Positions 1 through 8,628 of a stretch of DNA of 64,000 bases are shown piece by piece. The stretch's first letter is position 1; each line of letters begins with the position of its first letter. Made by a program: the position numbers and the translations under genes. Below the pieces are notes generated by a model. It was not told the DNA's origin, ran no database searches, and worked only from the letters and a program-made list of their open reading frames with translations. The DNA comes from Paraburkholderia bryophila. Lineage in GTDB: Bacteria > Pseudomonadota > Gammaproteobacteria > Burkholderiales > Burkholderiaceae. The stretch lies in NCBI RefSeq assembly GCF_013409255.1, contig NZ_JACCAS010000002.1, positions 372,001-436,000 of the forward strand, written 5' to 3'.

Positions 1-1094
1 CGCCACAAACGACCGACCGGATACTCGTTGATATAGCCGTTGCCACCGAGAATCTGGATCGCTTCGCCGGCCATCCACGTGGCTTTTTCGGCGGTGTAGA
101 GAATCACACCGGCGCAATCCTTGCGCATCTGGCGCACGTGTTCTGCGCCGAGCGTGTCGAGCTGACGGCCCACCGCGTACAGATACGCGCGGCACGCCTG
201 CAACGTGGTGTACAGATCGGCCACCTTGCCCTGAATCAATTGGAATTCGCCGATGGATTGACCGAACTGCTTGCGGTCGTGGATATACGGCACGACCTCG
301 TCCATGACCGCGACCATGATGCCGGTCGGGCCGCCCGCGAGCACCGCGCGTTCGTAGTCGAGACCGCTCATCAGCACCTTCACGCCGCCGTTGAGCTGAC
401 CGAGAATATTTTCTTCCGGTACTTCGACGTTCTCGAACACCAGTTCGCCGGTGTGCGAGCCACGCATGCCGAGCTTGTCGAGCTTCTGCGCGACCGAGAA
501 ACCCTTCATGCCCTTCTCGACGATAAACGCGGTAATGCCGCGCGAATTCGCTTCGGGATCGGTCTTGGCGTAGACGACCAGCGTGTCGCAATCCGGGCCG
601 TTGGTGATCCACATCTTGGTGCCGTTCAGCACGTAGTGGTCGCCCTTCTTTTCCGCGCGCAGCTTCATGCTGACCACGTCCGAGCCGGCGTTCGGCTCGC
701 TCATGGCGAGCGCGCCGACGTGTTCGCCGGAGACCAGCTTGGGCAGGTATTTTTCTTTTTGCGCGGTGGTGCCGTTGCGGTGAATCTGGTTGACGCACAG
801 ATTCGAATGCGCGCCGTACGACAAGCCGACCGACGCCGACGCCCGCGAGATTTCTTCCATCGCGATCATGTGGGCGGTGTAGCCCATGTTCGCGCCGCCG
901 TATTCTTCCGAGACCGTCATGCCCAGCACGCCCAGATCGCCGAATTTGCGCCACAGGTCCATGGGAAACTGGTCCGTGCGATCGATTTCCGCTGCGCGCG
1001 GAGCGATTTCTTTGGCAGCGAATCCCGCGATGCTGTCACGCAGCATTTCGATTTCTTCGCCGAGCGGGAATTGCAAACCGGGCAGGTTGCGCAT
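1..1094 (-). CDS. ivd: Isovaleryl-CoA dehydrogenase, C-terminus cut by window edge
   Basis: This FAD-dependent acyl-CoA dehydrogenase oxidises isovaleryl-CoA to 3-methylcrotonyl-CoA in leucine breakdown. About 364 codons are visible and the 3' end lies outside the window; family members are about 390 residues. Visible motifs are the N-terminal helical domain, the FAD/substrate loop [18 protein letters not shown], and near the C-terminus [13 protein letters not shown]. The [11 protein letters not shown] segment carries the glutamate that is the catalytic base specific to isovaleryl-CoA dehydrogenases, which separates it from short-chain and glutaryl enzymes. Start ATG at 1094 has GGAGA about 8 bases upstream. 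It is divergent from a TetR gene, with operator-like palindromes between them. In related bacteria ivd heads a leucine-degradation (liu) operon, which would continue leftward. Confidence 0.93.
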   Translation of the reverse strand, partial: MRNLPGLQFPLGEEIEMLRDSIAGFAAKEIAPRAAEIDRTDQFPMDLWRKFGDLGVLGMTVSEEYGGANMGYTAHMIAMEEISRASASVGLSYGAHSNLCVNQIHRNGTTAQKEKYLPKLVSGEHVGALAMSEPNAGSDVVSMKLRAEKKGDHYVLNGTKMWITNGPDCDTLVVYAKTDPEANSRGITAFIVEKGMKGFSVAQKLDKLGMRGSHTGELVFENVEVPEENILGQLNGGVKVLMSGLDYERAVLAGGPTGIMVAVMDEVVPYIHDRKQFGQSIGEFQLIQGKVADLYTTLQACRAYLYAVGRQLDTLGAEHVRQMRKDCAGVILYTAEKATWMAGEAIQILGGNGYINEYPVGRLW

Positions 1095-1242
1095 TGCGGT
1101 GTCTCCAGAGTTCGTTGGCGGCCGGTCAGCCTGGTCAGACTGACGGCGAACCGAGTGCGGCTCGGCGGACGGCGGCGGCCTTGTGAGCCGCCCCTGTCGT
1201 CACGCACGAGGCGCGAAACGTTCAAGCCGCATTTCACGCTAG

Positions 1243-1260
1243 ATTGACGTAAGCGTCAAT
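1243..1260. promoter_or_regulatory. Operator-like palindrome upstream of ivd
   Basis: Perfect 7-bp inverted repeat ATTGACG...CGTCAAT with a 4-bp spacer TAAG, between the divergent ivd and TetR genes. Size and symmetry fit a dimeric TetR- or MerR-type regulator. Leucine/isovalerate genes of beta-proteobacteria are reported to be controlled by a TetR-type regulator (LiuQ) or a MerR-type regulator (LiuR). The adjacent TetR protein is the obvious candidate ligand here, by inference. Confidence 0.6.
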
Positions 1261-1269
1261 AGGTATTTT

Positions 1270-1282
1270 TGAGTGTCACTCA
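1270..1282. promoter_or_regulatory. Second palindrome (TGAGTG-T-CACTCA)
   Basis: Perfect 6-bp arms around a single base, 10 bp from the previous palindrome and of unrelated sequence, in the same divergent promoter region. A very similar palindrome lies at 9613-9627 upstream of an MFS gene. The two may share a regulator; this is inference. Confidence 0.45.
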
Positions 1283-1407
1283 GAAATGATCCGGCGCGCA
1301 TCCGAAGCGGGCGTGTCGTGATAGGATCGGTGCAGACAGGCTGATCCGGCCTGCGTTCCGGCCGTGCTTCCGGCCGCCTCCGCCTCCCAAATCTGAACTT
1401 GACTCAT

Positions 1408-2148
1408 ATGACGGTTGCCCTGAAGGCCGAGTTACCCGCCTCGCGCCGCCAGCCGGCCGGGCGCAAGTCGCAGCAGCGCGTGAAGGAGATTCTTCAGGCG
1501 GGGCGCGACGTGTTCTCCGAGAAAGGCTACGAGCGCGCCACGACCGCGGAGATCGCGCAACGCCTCGGCATTTCCGAGGCGACCGTGTTCAGCTACTTTC
1601 GCGGCAAGCGCGAGCTGTGCGCGCGGGTGATCGGCGACTGGTACGACGAGATCATCGAGGCGATCGAATCCGGCCTGCCGCGCGACGGCAACGTGCGTCA
1701 GCAGTTCGCGTTCATCGTGCGTACGCATTTACGGCTGATGCTGGTGAACGGCACCGATCTGTGCGCGCTGGTGCTGTCCGAAGGGCGCGCGCGGCATCAC
1801 GAGTTGAGCGAGGCGCTCACCGAGCTGCAGCGCCGCTACACCGCCCCGTTGATGCGCGTCCTCGCGCAGGGCCAGGAGAGCGGACAGATTCGCGCCGACA
1901 TGCCGCTGCGCCTGCTGCGCTCGATGGTGTTCGGGCCGATGGAACACGTACTGTGGGACGCCACGCTGGCGAACCGGCATATCGACATCGACGCGACCGC
2001 CGATCAGTTGATCGACGTGTTGTGGGCCGCGCTCACGCCGCAGGATCTGGCGGTTAGCGCGTTGCAGCAGTTCCGGGTGGAAGTGGCGGAGGCGAACCGC
2101 AGGTTCGAGGCGGCGGCGAAAAACGCTAATCTACGGCTTCCGAGTTGA
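1408..2148 (+). CDS. TetR/AcrR-family transcriptional regulator
   Basis: 246-residue TetR-type repressor. The N-terminal HTH runs over about residues 22-68, with the signature TTAEIAQRLGISEATVFSYF followed by RGKRELC; the C-terminal half is the variable ligand-binding helical domain. A TTG three codons upstream at 1399 is in frame, but ATG 1408 is preferred. Neither has a strong Shine-Dalgarno sequence. The gene is divergent from ivd and shares its promoter region with two palindromes, so it is probably autoregulatory and controls ivd. It could be the LiuQ-type regulator of leucine catabolism, but the effector cannot be read from sequence. Confidence 0.88.
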   Translation: MTVALKAELPASRRQPAGRKSQQRVKEILQAGRDVFSEKGYERATTAEIAQRLGISEATVFSYFRGKRELCARVIGDWYDEIIEAIESGLPRDGNVRQQFAFIVRTHLRLMLVNGTDLCALVLSEGRARHHELSEALTELQRRYTAPLMRVLAQGQESGQIRADMPLRLLRSMVFGPMEHVLWDATLANRHIDIDATADQLIDVLWAALTPQDLAVSALQQFRVEVAEANRRFEAAAKNANLRLPS

Positions 2149-2167
2149 AGCCTGAAGGAGCGTCCAC

Positions 2168-3097
2168 GTGCCTGAAGCAAAACCCGCTAAATCCGCAAAG
2201 CCTGCAAAGCCTGCAAAGCCTGCAAAGCCTGCAAAACCCGCAAGCCCTGCCAAGCCCACTCAACCTGCAAGCCCTGCGAAGCCCGCCAAAGCCGCTAAAA
2301 CCAGCGCGACCGCCAGCATCCGCGTCGGCATCGGCGGCTGGACCTACGCGCCATGGCGCGGGCCGTTCTACCCCTCGGATCTCACGCAAAGCCGCGAACT
2401 CGATTACGCGAGCCGGCACCTCACGTCGATTGAAATCAACGGCACGTTTTATGGTTTGCAAAAGCCATCGAGCTACGAGAAGTGGTTTCAGGAAACCCCG
2501 GACGATTTCGTCTTTTCGCTCAAAGCCCCGCGTTACGCGACCAATCGCAAAGTACTCGCGGATGCCAGCGAGACCATCGAGCGTTTTTTCGCGAGCGGCG
2601 TGCTGTTGCTCAAACAGAAACTCGGCCCGATCAACTGGCAATTCGCGACGACCAAGAAATTCGACCCCGAAGACTTCGAGGCCTTTCTGAAACTGCTGCC
2701 CGCGAGCATTGAAGGACAATCGCTGCGGCACGCCATCGAGGTCCGCAACGACAGCTTCAAGACGCCGGAATTCATCGCGCTCGCTCGTCAATACAAAGTC
2801 GCCGTCGTGCTGGCCGGCGACAGCGACTACCCGCAGATCGCGGACCTCACCGCGCCGTTCGTCTACGCCCGCATCATGGGCACCACCGACAAACACGCCA
2901 ACGGCTACGCCACGAAATCGCTCGACGTCTGGGCCGAACGCGCGCGTGAACTTGCTGCGGGCACGACGCCGGACGATCTGGACACTTGCGCCGAGCCGCC
3001 ATCGAAAATCGCCGCCCGCGACGTCTATCTGTACGTGATCAGCGGCTTCAAGGAACGCAATCCGGCCGCCGCCATGGCGCTGATCGAACGACTCTGA
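2168..3097 (+). CDS. DUF72 (YecE-like) protein with Lys-Pro-Ala-rich N-terminus
   Basis: 309 residues from a GTG start preceded by AAGGAG. Residues 1-45 are a low-complexity run of repeating K-P-A units. The globular part begins about residue 50 with RVGIGGWTYAPWRGPFYP and continues with TSIEINGTFYGL and FSLKAPRY, which are hallmark DUF72/YecE TIM-barrel segments. No biochemical role is established for the family. Many members lack the basic tail, so here the tail may bind nucleic acid or be a repeat-expanded linker. The gene begins 20 bases after the TetR stop and may be co-transcribed with it. Confidence 0.85.
   Translation: MPEAKPAKSAKPAKPAKPAKPAKPASPAKPTQPASPAKPAKAAKTSATASIRVGIGGWTYAPWRGPFYPSDLTQSRELDYASRHLTSIEINGTFYGLQKPSSYEKWFQETPDDFVFSLKAPRYATNRKVLADASETIERFFASGVLLLKQKLGPINWQFATTKKFDPEDFEAFLKLLPASIEGQSLRHAIEVRNDSFKTPEFIALARQYKVAVVLAGDSDYPQIADLTAPFVYARIMGTTDKHANGYATKSLDVWAERARELAAGTTPDDLDTCAEPPSKIAARDVYLYVISGFKERNPAAAMALIERL
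2197..2232 (+). repeat. Short tandem 9-bp repeat coding for KPA units
   Basis: Four exact copies of AAAGCCTGC in tandem, followed by degenerate copies to about 2305. The unit is a multiple of three, so copy-number changes would alter the basic tail of the DUF72 protein without a frameshift. Confidence 0.9.
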
Positions 3098-3267
3098 GCG
3101 GGCGGCGTCATGGCCCGTCATGGCCACTCTCTGGCCCGTGTCATGGCCCGCGTCCAGACTCGCATGCTGGCCGTCATGCGCGAGTGTCATAATCCCGGCA
3201 GCGAATCCGCCCCCACTCACATACACAGGCCCTGAGGCTGTCGCCTCACCCGGTCCGGGAGAATATC

Positions 3268-4386
3268 TTGAGCGCCCTCGACAATCCCCTGCACGATCAG
3301 GAAGTCGGCTCGGCCGACGCCACCCAGGACACCACGCGAATCGACGACACGCGCATCGGCGCGGTCCGTCCGCTGATTTCCCCCGCGCTGCTGCAAGACG
3401 AATTGCCGGTGCCCCCTTCGGTGCAAACACTCGTCGAAAAGACCCGCGCGGAAATCGCCGACATTCTGCACGGCCGCGACGACCGGCTCGTGCTGATCGT
3501 CGGTCCGTGTTCGATTCACGATCACGATCAGGCCATCGAATACGCCCGCAAGCTGAAGCACGCCGCCGAGTCGTACAAGGACGATCTGCTGATCGTGATG
3601 CGCGTCTACTTCGAAAAACCGCGCACCACGGTAGGCTGGAAAGGCTATATCAACGATCCGCGTCTGGACGGCAGCTTCCGCATCAACGAAGGCCTGCGAC
3701 TCGCGCGGCAATTGCTGCTCGACATCAACGGTCTCGGCTTGCCGACGGGCACCGAGTTCCTCGACCTGCTGAGCCCGCAATATATTGCCGATCTGATCGC
3801 GTGGGGCGCGATCGGCGCGCGCACGACGGAGAGCCAGAGCCATCGGCAACTCGCTTCGGGCTTAAGCTGCCCGATCGGTTTCAAGAACGGCACCGACGGC
3901 GGCGTGCAGATCGCCGCGGACGCGATCGTCGCCGCGCGCGCGAGCCACGCGTTCATGGGCATGACGAAAATGGGCATGGCCGCGATCTTCGAAACCCGCG
4001 GCAACGACGACGCGCATGTGATCTTGCGCGGCGGCAAGCAGGGACCGAATTACGACAGCGCGTCGGTGGAATCGACGTGTGCCGCGCTCAAATCAGCAGG
4101 CCTGCGTGAGCAGGTGATGGTCGACTGTTCGCACGCGAACTCCGGCAAATCGCATTTGCGTCAACTGGATGTGGTGGAAAATCTGGCGCAACAATTGACG
4201 CAGCATGAGCGCCGCATTATCGGCGTGATGCTGGAAAGTCATCTGGAAGAAGGCCGTCAGGATCTGAAAGCCGGGGTGCCGCTGCGTTACGGCGTGTCGA
4301 TCACGGATGCGTGCGTGAGCTGGACGCAAACCGAACCGGTACTGGAAACATTGGCCGCCGCCACCCGCAAGCGTCGCGCGGGCTGA
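3268..4386 (+). CDS. aroG: 3-deoxy-7-phosphoheptulonate (DAHP) synthase, class I
   Basis: Condenses phosphoenolpyruvate and erythrose 4-phosphate, the first step of the shikimate pathway. 372 residues from a TTG start with GGGAGA upstream; E. coli AroG is 350, so the excess is an N-terminal extension of about 20 residues. Diagnostic segments are LIVGPCSIHDHDQAIEYA (PEP site and metal Cys), RVYFEKPRTTVGWKGYIND, GAIGARTTESQSHR, PIGFKNGTDG and VDCSHANSGK. The feedback amino acid (Phe, Tyr or Trp) cannot be assigned from the sequence alone. It stands alone, convergent with the HU gene. Confidence 0.95.
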   Translation: MSALDNPLHDQEVGSADATQDTTRIDDTRIGAVRPLISPALLQDELPVPPSVQTLVEKTRAEIADILHGRDDRLVLIVGPCSIHDHDQAIEYARKLKHAAESYKDDLLIVMRVYFEKPRTTVGWKGYINDPRLDGSFRINEGLRLARQLLLDINGLGLPTGTEFLDLLSPQYIADLIAWGAIGARTTESQSHRQLASGLSCPIGFKNGTDGGVQIAADAIVAARASHAFMGMTKMGMAAIFETRGNDDAHVILRGGKQGPNYDSASVESTCAALKSAGLREQVMVDCSHANSGKSHLRQLDVVENLAQQLTQHERRIIGVMLESHLEEGRQDLKAGVPLRYGVSITDACVSWTQTEPVLETLAAATRKRRAG

Positions 4387-4554
4387 CGACCGGGACTAAC
4401 AACACGGGCTGACGACAAAACCCACGCGCCGCACCAGCCACCGATGGTTGATCTCACCGAGGGTTGGGCAGCGCGTGATTCCTCACGCCCGATGTTTCGC
4501 TAGTCACGCGCAAAGACTGCGCGCGCGCAAAACTCCGGCGCGAAGCGCGTTGCA

Positions 4555-4833
4555 TTACGACGCGTTGACAGCTTCCTTGAAAGCCTTGCCTGCGGTGAAC
4601 TTCACCGTCTTGGCCGCTGCGATCTGGATCTCAGCGCCCGTCGACGGATTGCGGCCCACGCGAGCTGCGCGCGCGCCGGTCGAGAAAGAACCGAAACCGA
4701 CCAGTTGCACCGTATCGCCACCCACCACGGCTTTGGTCACCGCTTCGACGATTGCGTCGATGGTTTGGCCGGTGGCCGCTTTGCTTTCGCCCGTCGCTGC
4801 GGCGACTGCATCAATCAGTTCCTGTTTGTTCAT
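4555..4833 (-). CDS. HU-family nucleoid-associated DNA-binding protein
   Basis: 92-residue histone-like protein that bends and compacts DNA as a dimer. It begins [20 protein letters not shown] and contains the [21 protein letters not shown] arm region, split here at about residues 46-66, with the beta-arm proline in RNPSTG. Length matches HU-alpha/beta. Start ATG 4833 has GGGAAG 6 bases upstream. It is monocistronic and convergent with the DAHP synthase gene. HU rather than IHF is favoured by the [16 protein letters not shown] sequence. Confidence 0.94.
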   Translation of the reverse strand: MNKQELIDAVAAATGESKAATGQTIDAIVEAVTKAVVGGDTVQLVGFGSFSTGARAARVGRNPSTGAEIQIAAAKTVKFTAGKAFKEAVNAS

Positions 4834-5183
4834 AGCACTTCCCGTATGGTAATCATGGAACCGGCGCCACATCTGTTGCGCCGGGACCGACACACTAACG
4901 CATAGGCGCATATTCACGCAAACCTTGGGTGTAAGCCTTGTATCACCCGCCCAGCGGCAATTTGACGATTTTTTTCGGCAAAGTGCCATAAGAATCGTGC
5001 GGTTACGTGATTCTCGCGTCCGCCAAGCGTTAAATCCGAATCACAAACCGTTGCAATTTCAGTGCTTTAGCGCGACACAAGCCGATCTCGACGGGCTTTT
5101 TTACTATGTTATGGTGGATCGCCTGAAACACGGCGAGAGCCGGTGGCAGCGCCCGGCGGTAAAGAATTCGGGAGAATAAAAAA
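4834..5183. other. Intergenic region upstream of HU
   Basis: 350 bp without a convincing gene. It must hold the HU promoter (leftward). I cannot pick an unambiguous -35/-10 pair. Short ORFs in it have no ribosome-binding site and look like chance. Confidence 0.5.
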
Positions 5184-5321
5184 ATGAAATTTCGCCATAT
5201 TGCAACATCCGCACGGCTCGTCCTGGCGCCCTGCACAGCCGCTACGGCCGGCGCAACCGGCTGCGCGAGGTTCGTTACAGCTACCGGTTCGACGTCGGCA
5301 AGCCCAATCAATATGCATTAA
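5184..5321 (+). CDS. Possible small exported peptide or gene remnant (45 aa)
   Basis: An ATG preceded by GGGAGAATAAAAAA opens 45 codons whose N-terminus MKFRHIATSARLVLAPC resembles a signal peptide, then a small Ala/Thr/Gly-rich stretch. In the +2 frame the same DNA reads RNRLREVRYSYRFDVGKPN and continues to its own stop about 20 codons later, which looks more protein-like than the in-frame end. It could be a decayed gene with its start in one frame and its end in another, or a genuine micro-protein. I recognise no family. Confidence 0.3.
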   Translation: MKFRHIATSARLVLAPCTAATAGATGCARFVTATGSTSASPINMH

Positions 5322-5471
5322 TCGACGGGCGGCACAATTGACATATCGCCCGCATTCGGCAGGTCGGAGTTACCGCAACGGATTTATTTCTGCGTTAATC
5401 GCCCTCAAGCTTGCCCCGGTCCTGCCGATATACAAAGCTGCGTTGGCGGCGCAAACGTTAAAAGGACGGGA

Positions 5472-7448
5472 ATGGTTCGACTAGCCAGATTGAGGGAGGC
5501 GCTATCTGTCGCGGAAGGCGACCCGGAGCTCGTGCGCTCGCAGCTCCAGGCGTTCGGCCGACAGATCCCGTTGCTCTATTTCATCCTGCTGGTCAACACC
5601 ATGGCCGTCGCGATCACCCACGTGAATTGCGCGCCGGCCTGGTTGTCCATCTATGCGCCGATCGCCCTCTGCGCGCTGTGCGTGATTCGTTGCGTGCGCT
5701 GGTGGCGTGCTCGGCACCGCGTGCTGACTCACGACAAGGCCGTGCCCGAGTTACGCAAGCTGATCTGGCTGTCGGGCATTTTCGGCATTGCGTTCAGCAC
5801 CTGGTCGCTGCTGCTGTTTCCGTACGGCACCGCGTATCAACAGGCGCACGTCGCGTTCTATATCGCGACCACCGTGCTGGGCGGTGTGTTCTGTCTGATG
5901 CATCTGCGCGCGGCGGCTTTGCTGGTGTTGTCGATCGTGATCCTAAGCTTCGCGACCTTCATGGTGTTCACCGGCTCGCCGGTGTTCATCGCGATGGCGA
6001 TCGACATGACGCTCGTCGGCATTGCCCTCGCGTTTATCGTCGAGCTGTATTACCAGACGTTTACCGGCGTGGTTCACGCGCAAAGCGAATTGCTCGCGAG
6101 CCAGCAGAAAACCCAGCGTTTGAGCGACGACAACTTCCGGCTCGCGAGCATCGACAGTCTGACCGACCTGCCCAACCGGCGCAGTTTCTTCGCGTCGTTG
6201 CGCGCGCTGTCCGAACAGGCGCTCGGCAGCGGCGGCAGTGGCTTCAACGTGGGTCTGATCGATCTCGACGGTTTCAAGCAGGTCAACGATATCTACGGCC
6301 ATGCAAGCGGCGATCTCGTGTTGCAGGAAGTGGGCGTGCGTCTGCTGGCGCTGGCCGAACCCGGCATCTTTTTCGCGCGACTCGGCGGCGACGAATTCGG
6401 CGTGCTCGCGCAGCACAAACAATCGAACGAAACGCTGGTCGAATTGGGGCAGCGCATTTGCGACACGCTGAGCCAGCCGTACCGGGTGGCCGGCAATGTC
6501 GCGGAACTGTCGGGCACGATCGGCTGGGCCGCGTTTCCCGAAGCCGGCACCACGGTCGCGCAGGTGTTCGAACGCGCCGACGCGGCGCTGTACGTCGGCA
6601 AGGAAAGCCGCCGCGGCACGCCGGTGATTTTCTCGACCGAACATGAAACGCGGATTCGCCGCTCGAGTCTCGTGACTCAGGAACTCCGCCACGCGGATCT
6701 CGACTCGGAACTGTTTCTGGAGTTTCAGCCGATCTACGACGTGATCTCGCAGCGCACGATCGGGCTCGAAGCACTGGGACGCTGGCACAACGCGCGGCTC
6801 GGCGCGGTCAAGCCGGAGGAATTCATTCGGATCGCCGAGCGTACCGAACTGATTCTGCGTATCACCGAAGTGCTGTTGCACAAAGCGCTCGACGAGGCCG
6901 CGCGCTGGCCCGCCGAACTTTATCTGTCGTTCAACCTGTCCGCGATCGATATCTGCACGTCGGCGCGCGCGCGTCGTCTGATCGACATCGTGCAGGCGAG
7001 CGGCGTGCCACCGCACCGTGTGTCGTTCGAAATTACGGAAACGGCCGTGACGCGCGATTTCGAACAGGCGCGCGCTTCGCTGACCATGATCAAGAAAGCC
7101 GGTTGCCGTGTGTCGCTGGATGACTTCGGCACAGGGTATTCGAGCCTGAGCTATGTGCACCGGCTGCCGTTCGATACGATCAAGATCGATCGTAGTTTCA
7201 TGACGGATGTGGATACGAACAGCGCGTCGAAAAAGATCGTCAAGTCGGTGCTCGATTTGTGCCGCAATCTTGGGCTCGAATGCGTCGTGGAAGGGTTGGA
7301 AACGTCGTCGCAAGCCGCCGTCGTGACCGCGCTCGGCGCGCGCGCCGTGCAGGGTTATCTGTTCAGCCGGCCGATGCGGGCGAGCGCCATCGCCGCGTAT
7401 TTGCAGACGGCGCTCGGACAGGGTTATGCGGTTGAGGGGCAGACTTAG
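5472..7448 (+). CDS. Membrane GGDEF-EAL cyclic-di-GMP turnover protein
   Basis: 658 residues, start with AAAGGACGGG upstream. The N-terminal ~200 residues hold several hydrophobic helices (inner-membrane sensor). A GGDEF domain follows with LTDLPNRR and an intact GGDEF at residues 305-309; no RxxD inhibitory site precedes it. The EAL domain has E433-A-L, the DDFGTGYSS loop from residue 550, KIDRSF and EGLET, so the phosphodiesterase residues appear complete. It could make or degrade c-di-GMP; with both motifs intact the net activity cannot be predicted. The gene stands alone, so its signal and target are unknown. Confidence 0.93.
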   Translation: MVRLARLREALSVAEGDPELVRSQLQAFGRQIPLLYFILLVNTMAVAITHVNCAPAWLSIYAPIALCALCVIRCVRWWRARHRVLTHDKAVPELRKLIWLSGIFGIAFSTWSLLLFPYGTAYQQAHVAFYIATTVLGGVFCLMHLRAAALLVLSIVILSFATFMVFTGSPVFIAMAIDMTLVGIALAFIVELYYQTFTGVVHAQSELLASQQKTQRLSDDNFRLASIDSLTDLPNRRSFFASLRALSEQALGSGGSGFNVGLIDLDGFKQVNDIYGHASGDLVLQEVGVRLLALAEPGIFFARLGGDEFGVLAQHKQSNETLVELGQRICDTLSQPYRVAGNVAELSGTIGWAAFPEAGTTVAQVFERADAALYVGKESRRGTPVIFSTEHETRIRRSSLVTQELRHADLDSELFLEFQPIYDVISQRTIGLEALGRWHNARLGAVKPEEFIRIAERTELILRITEVLLHKALDEAARWPAELYLSFNLSAIDICTSARARRLIDIVQASGVPPHRVSFEITETAVTRDFEQARASLTMIKKAGCRVSLDDFGTGYSSLSYVHRLPFDTIKIDRSFMTDVDTNSASKKIVKSVLDLCRNLGLECVVEGLETSSQAAVVTALGARAVQGYLFSRPMRASAIAAYLQTALGQGYAVEGQT

Positions 7449-7555
7449 TTGGGTGGCGGTTTGCGGTTGCGCCTTGCGACTGCTGCACTTTGCGAGTGTT
7501 GCGTATTGCGAGTGCGCGCGCGACCGCATATCTTGCGGCCTGCCCCGAACTGCGG

Positions 7556-8287
7556 CTAACCCGGCGGCGCCGGATACTCCAGCTTCGGATACCAATCGCT
7601 TCCCCGTCCGCCCGGCGTCATATCGAGCACGGTCCAGATCGGCATCACGTCGGGCGCGCCGCGCGGGTCCTGCCCGGGATCGGCGGTCGACGGTCCCATT
7701 TCCTCCGCCCAGAAGTGCCGCACCGTGCCATCCGCGGCGCGCGTGAACACGTTGAACGCCGGGTTATCGTCACCTGCGGGATCTTCCGCCGCGTAGTCGC
7801 GATTGAACGTATTACCTCCCGACGAAACCAGCCGCAAATGCCGCCAGCCTCGCTCCTGCTTGAACGCGACGAGCTTCTCGATCGGCGCCCGGCCGATCAC
7901 GACGAACGCCACGCGCTGCAGGATGTCGGGCATTTCGCCGTCGTACGCGCTCAGCAGCGACGTGCACATCGGACAAGGCCGCGCGCGTTGCGGACCGAAC
8001 ATCCAGTTATAGGTGACGAGCGTGTCGTGCGCGCCGAACAGGCCGGATAAGGTCACGGGCCCCGCTTCACCGTCGAAGCGATAGTCCTCCGATACGACGC
8101 CGCCCGGAGGCAGCGCGCGGCGTTGCACGGCGACCCGTTCGATATGGCGGCGCAATTCGATTTCTTCGGCTAGCAAATCGTTGCGCGCACTACGATAGGC
8201 CGCGCTCTCGTTCGGAAAGCGCGGCGGCGAATCGGCCAGCAGGCGCGCCGGTTTCAGTGTCTGTGCGGACGTGGTGGCTTCGGTCAT
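7556..8287 (-). CDS. DUF899 thioredoxin-like protein
   Basis: 243 residues, start with GGGAGATAG upstream. It belongs to the DUF899 family, a thioredoxin-fold group related to AhpC/TSA. Typical segments are TLVTYNWMFGP, CPMCTSLL (the CxxC-type position) and the late FNVFTRAADGTVRHFW. No reaction has been established for the family; a redox role is plausible from the fold and the Cys pair. It is divergent from a LysR gene whose product may regulate it. Confidence 0.85.
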   Translation of the reverse strand: MTEATTSAQTLKPARLLADSPPRFPNESAAYRSARNDLLAEEIELRRHIERVAVQRRALPPGGVVSEDYRFDGEAGPVTLSGLFGAHDTLVTYNWMFGPQRARPCPMCTSLLSAYDGEMPDILQRVAFVVIGRAPIEKLVAFKQERGWRHLRLVSSGGNTFNRDYAAEDPAGDDNPAFNVFTRAADGTVRHFWAEEMGPSTADPGQDPRGAPDVMPIWTVLDMTPGGRGSDWYPKLEYPAPPG

Positions 8288-8628
8288 CAGCTATCTCCCA
8301 TGCACGATCGTTGCGGTTGCGGGAAAGGATCAGGGGAAGTGACAGAGAGCGGAAGACCTGGCTTGACTCCACGTCCCGCTCAAAATGCAGCGACTGAATT
8401 TACTCTCCCCTATACCCACACGACGAACAACGCGCCAGCAAATCGACACCCTCAATTAATTTTTTCGCATTCCATCAGCTTTAACGTTGCCCTCTCCGGC
8501 GCGAGCTATCCGCGCACCGAGCCGACCGCACGACAACCGCACGCCCCGAGCAAGGTATCCTTCTGCCCAGAAACAGCCCGCGCGCCCGCTGCGCAACGGC
8601 ACCGCGCGTCGTCCTGAGAGGATGCATC
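8288..8628. other. Divergent intergenic region DUF899/LysR
   Basis: 341 bp between divergent genes, with an AT-rich core around 8452-8466. It presumably contains both promoters and a LysR site (a T-N11-A arrangement would be expected), but I could not single out a convincing operator. Confidence 0.4.

Noticed and set aside
2197..2305. CRISPR-like array
   Set aside because: Units are 9-bp back-to-back repeats inside a coding frame, without spacers.
2126..3430. 434-codon leftward ORF opposite the DUF72 and aroG genes
   Set aside because: It is antisense to DUF72 sequence with clear family motifs, has Arg/Gly/Cys-rich low-complexity ends and no ribosome-binding site; it arises from high GC.
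5943..7595. 550-codon leftward ORF opposite the GGDEF-EAL gene
   Set aside because: The plus strand has full GGDEF and EAL motifs; the antisense product is Arg/His-rich without recognisable domains.
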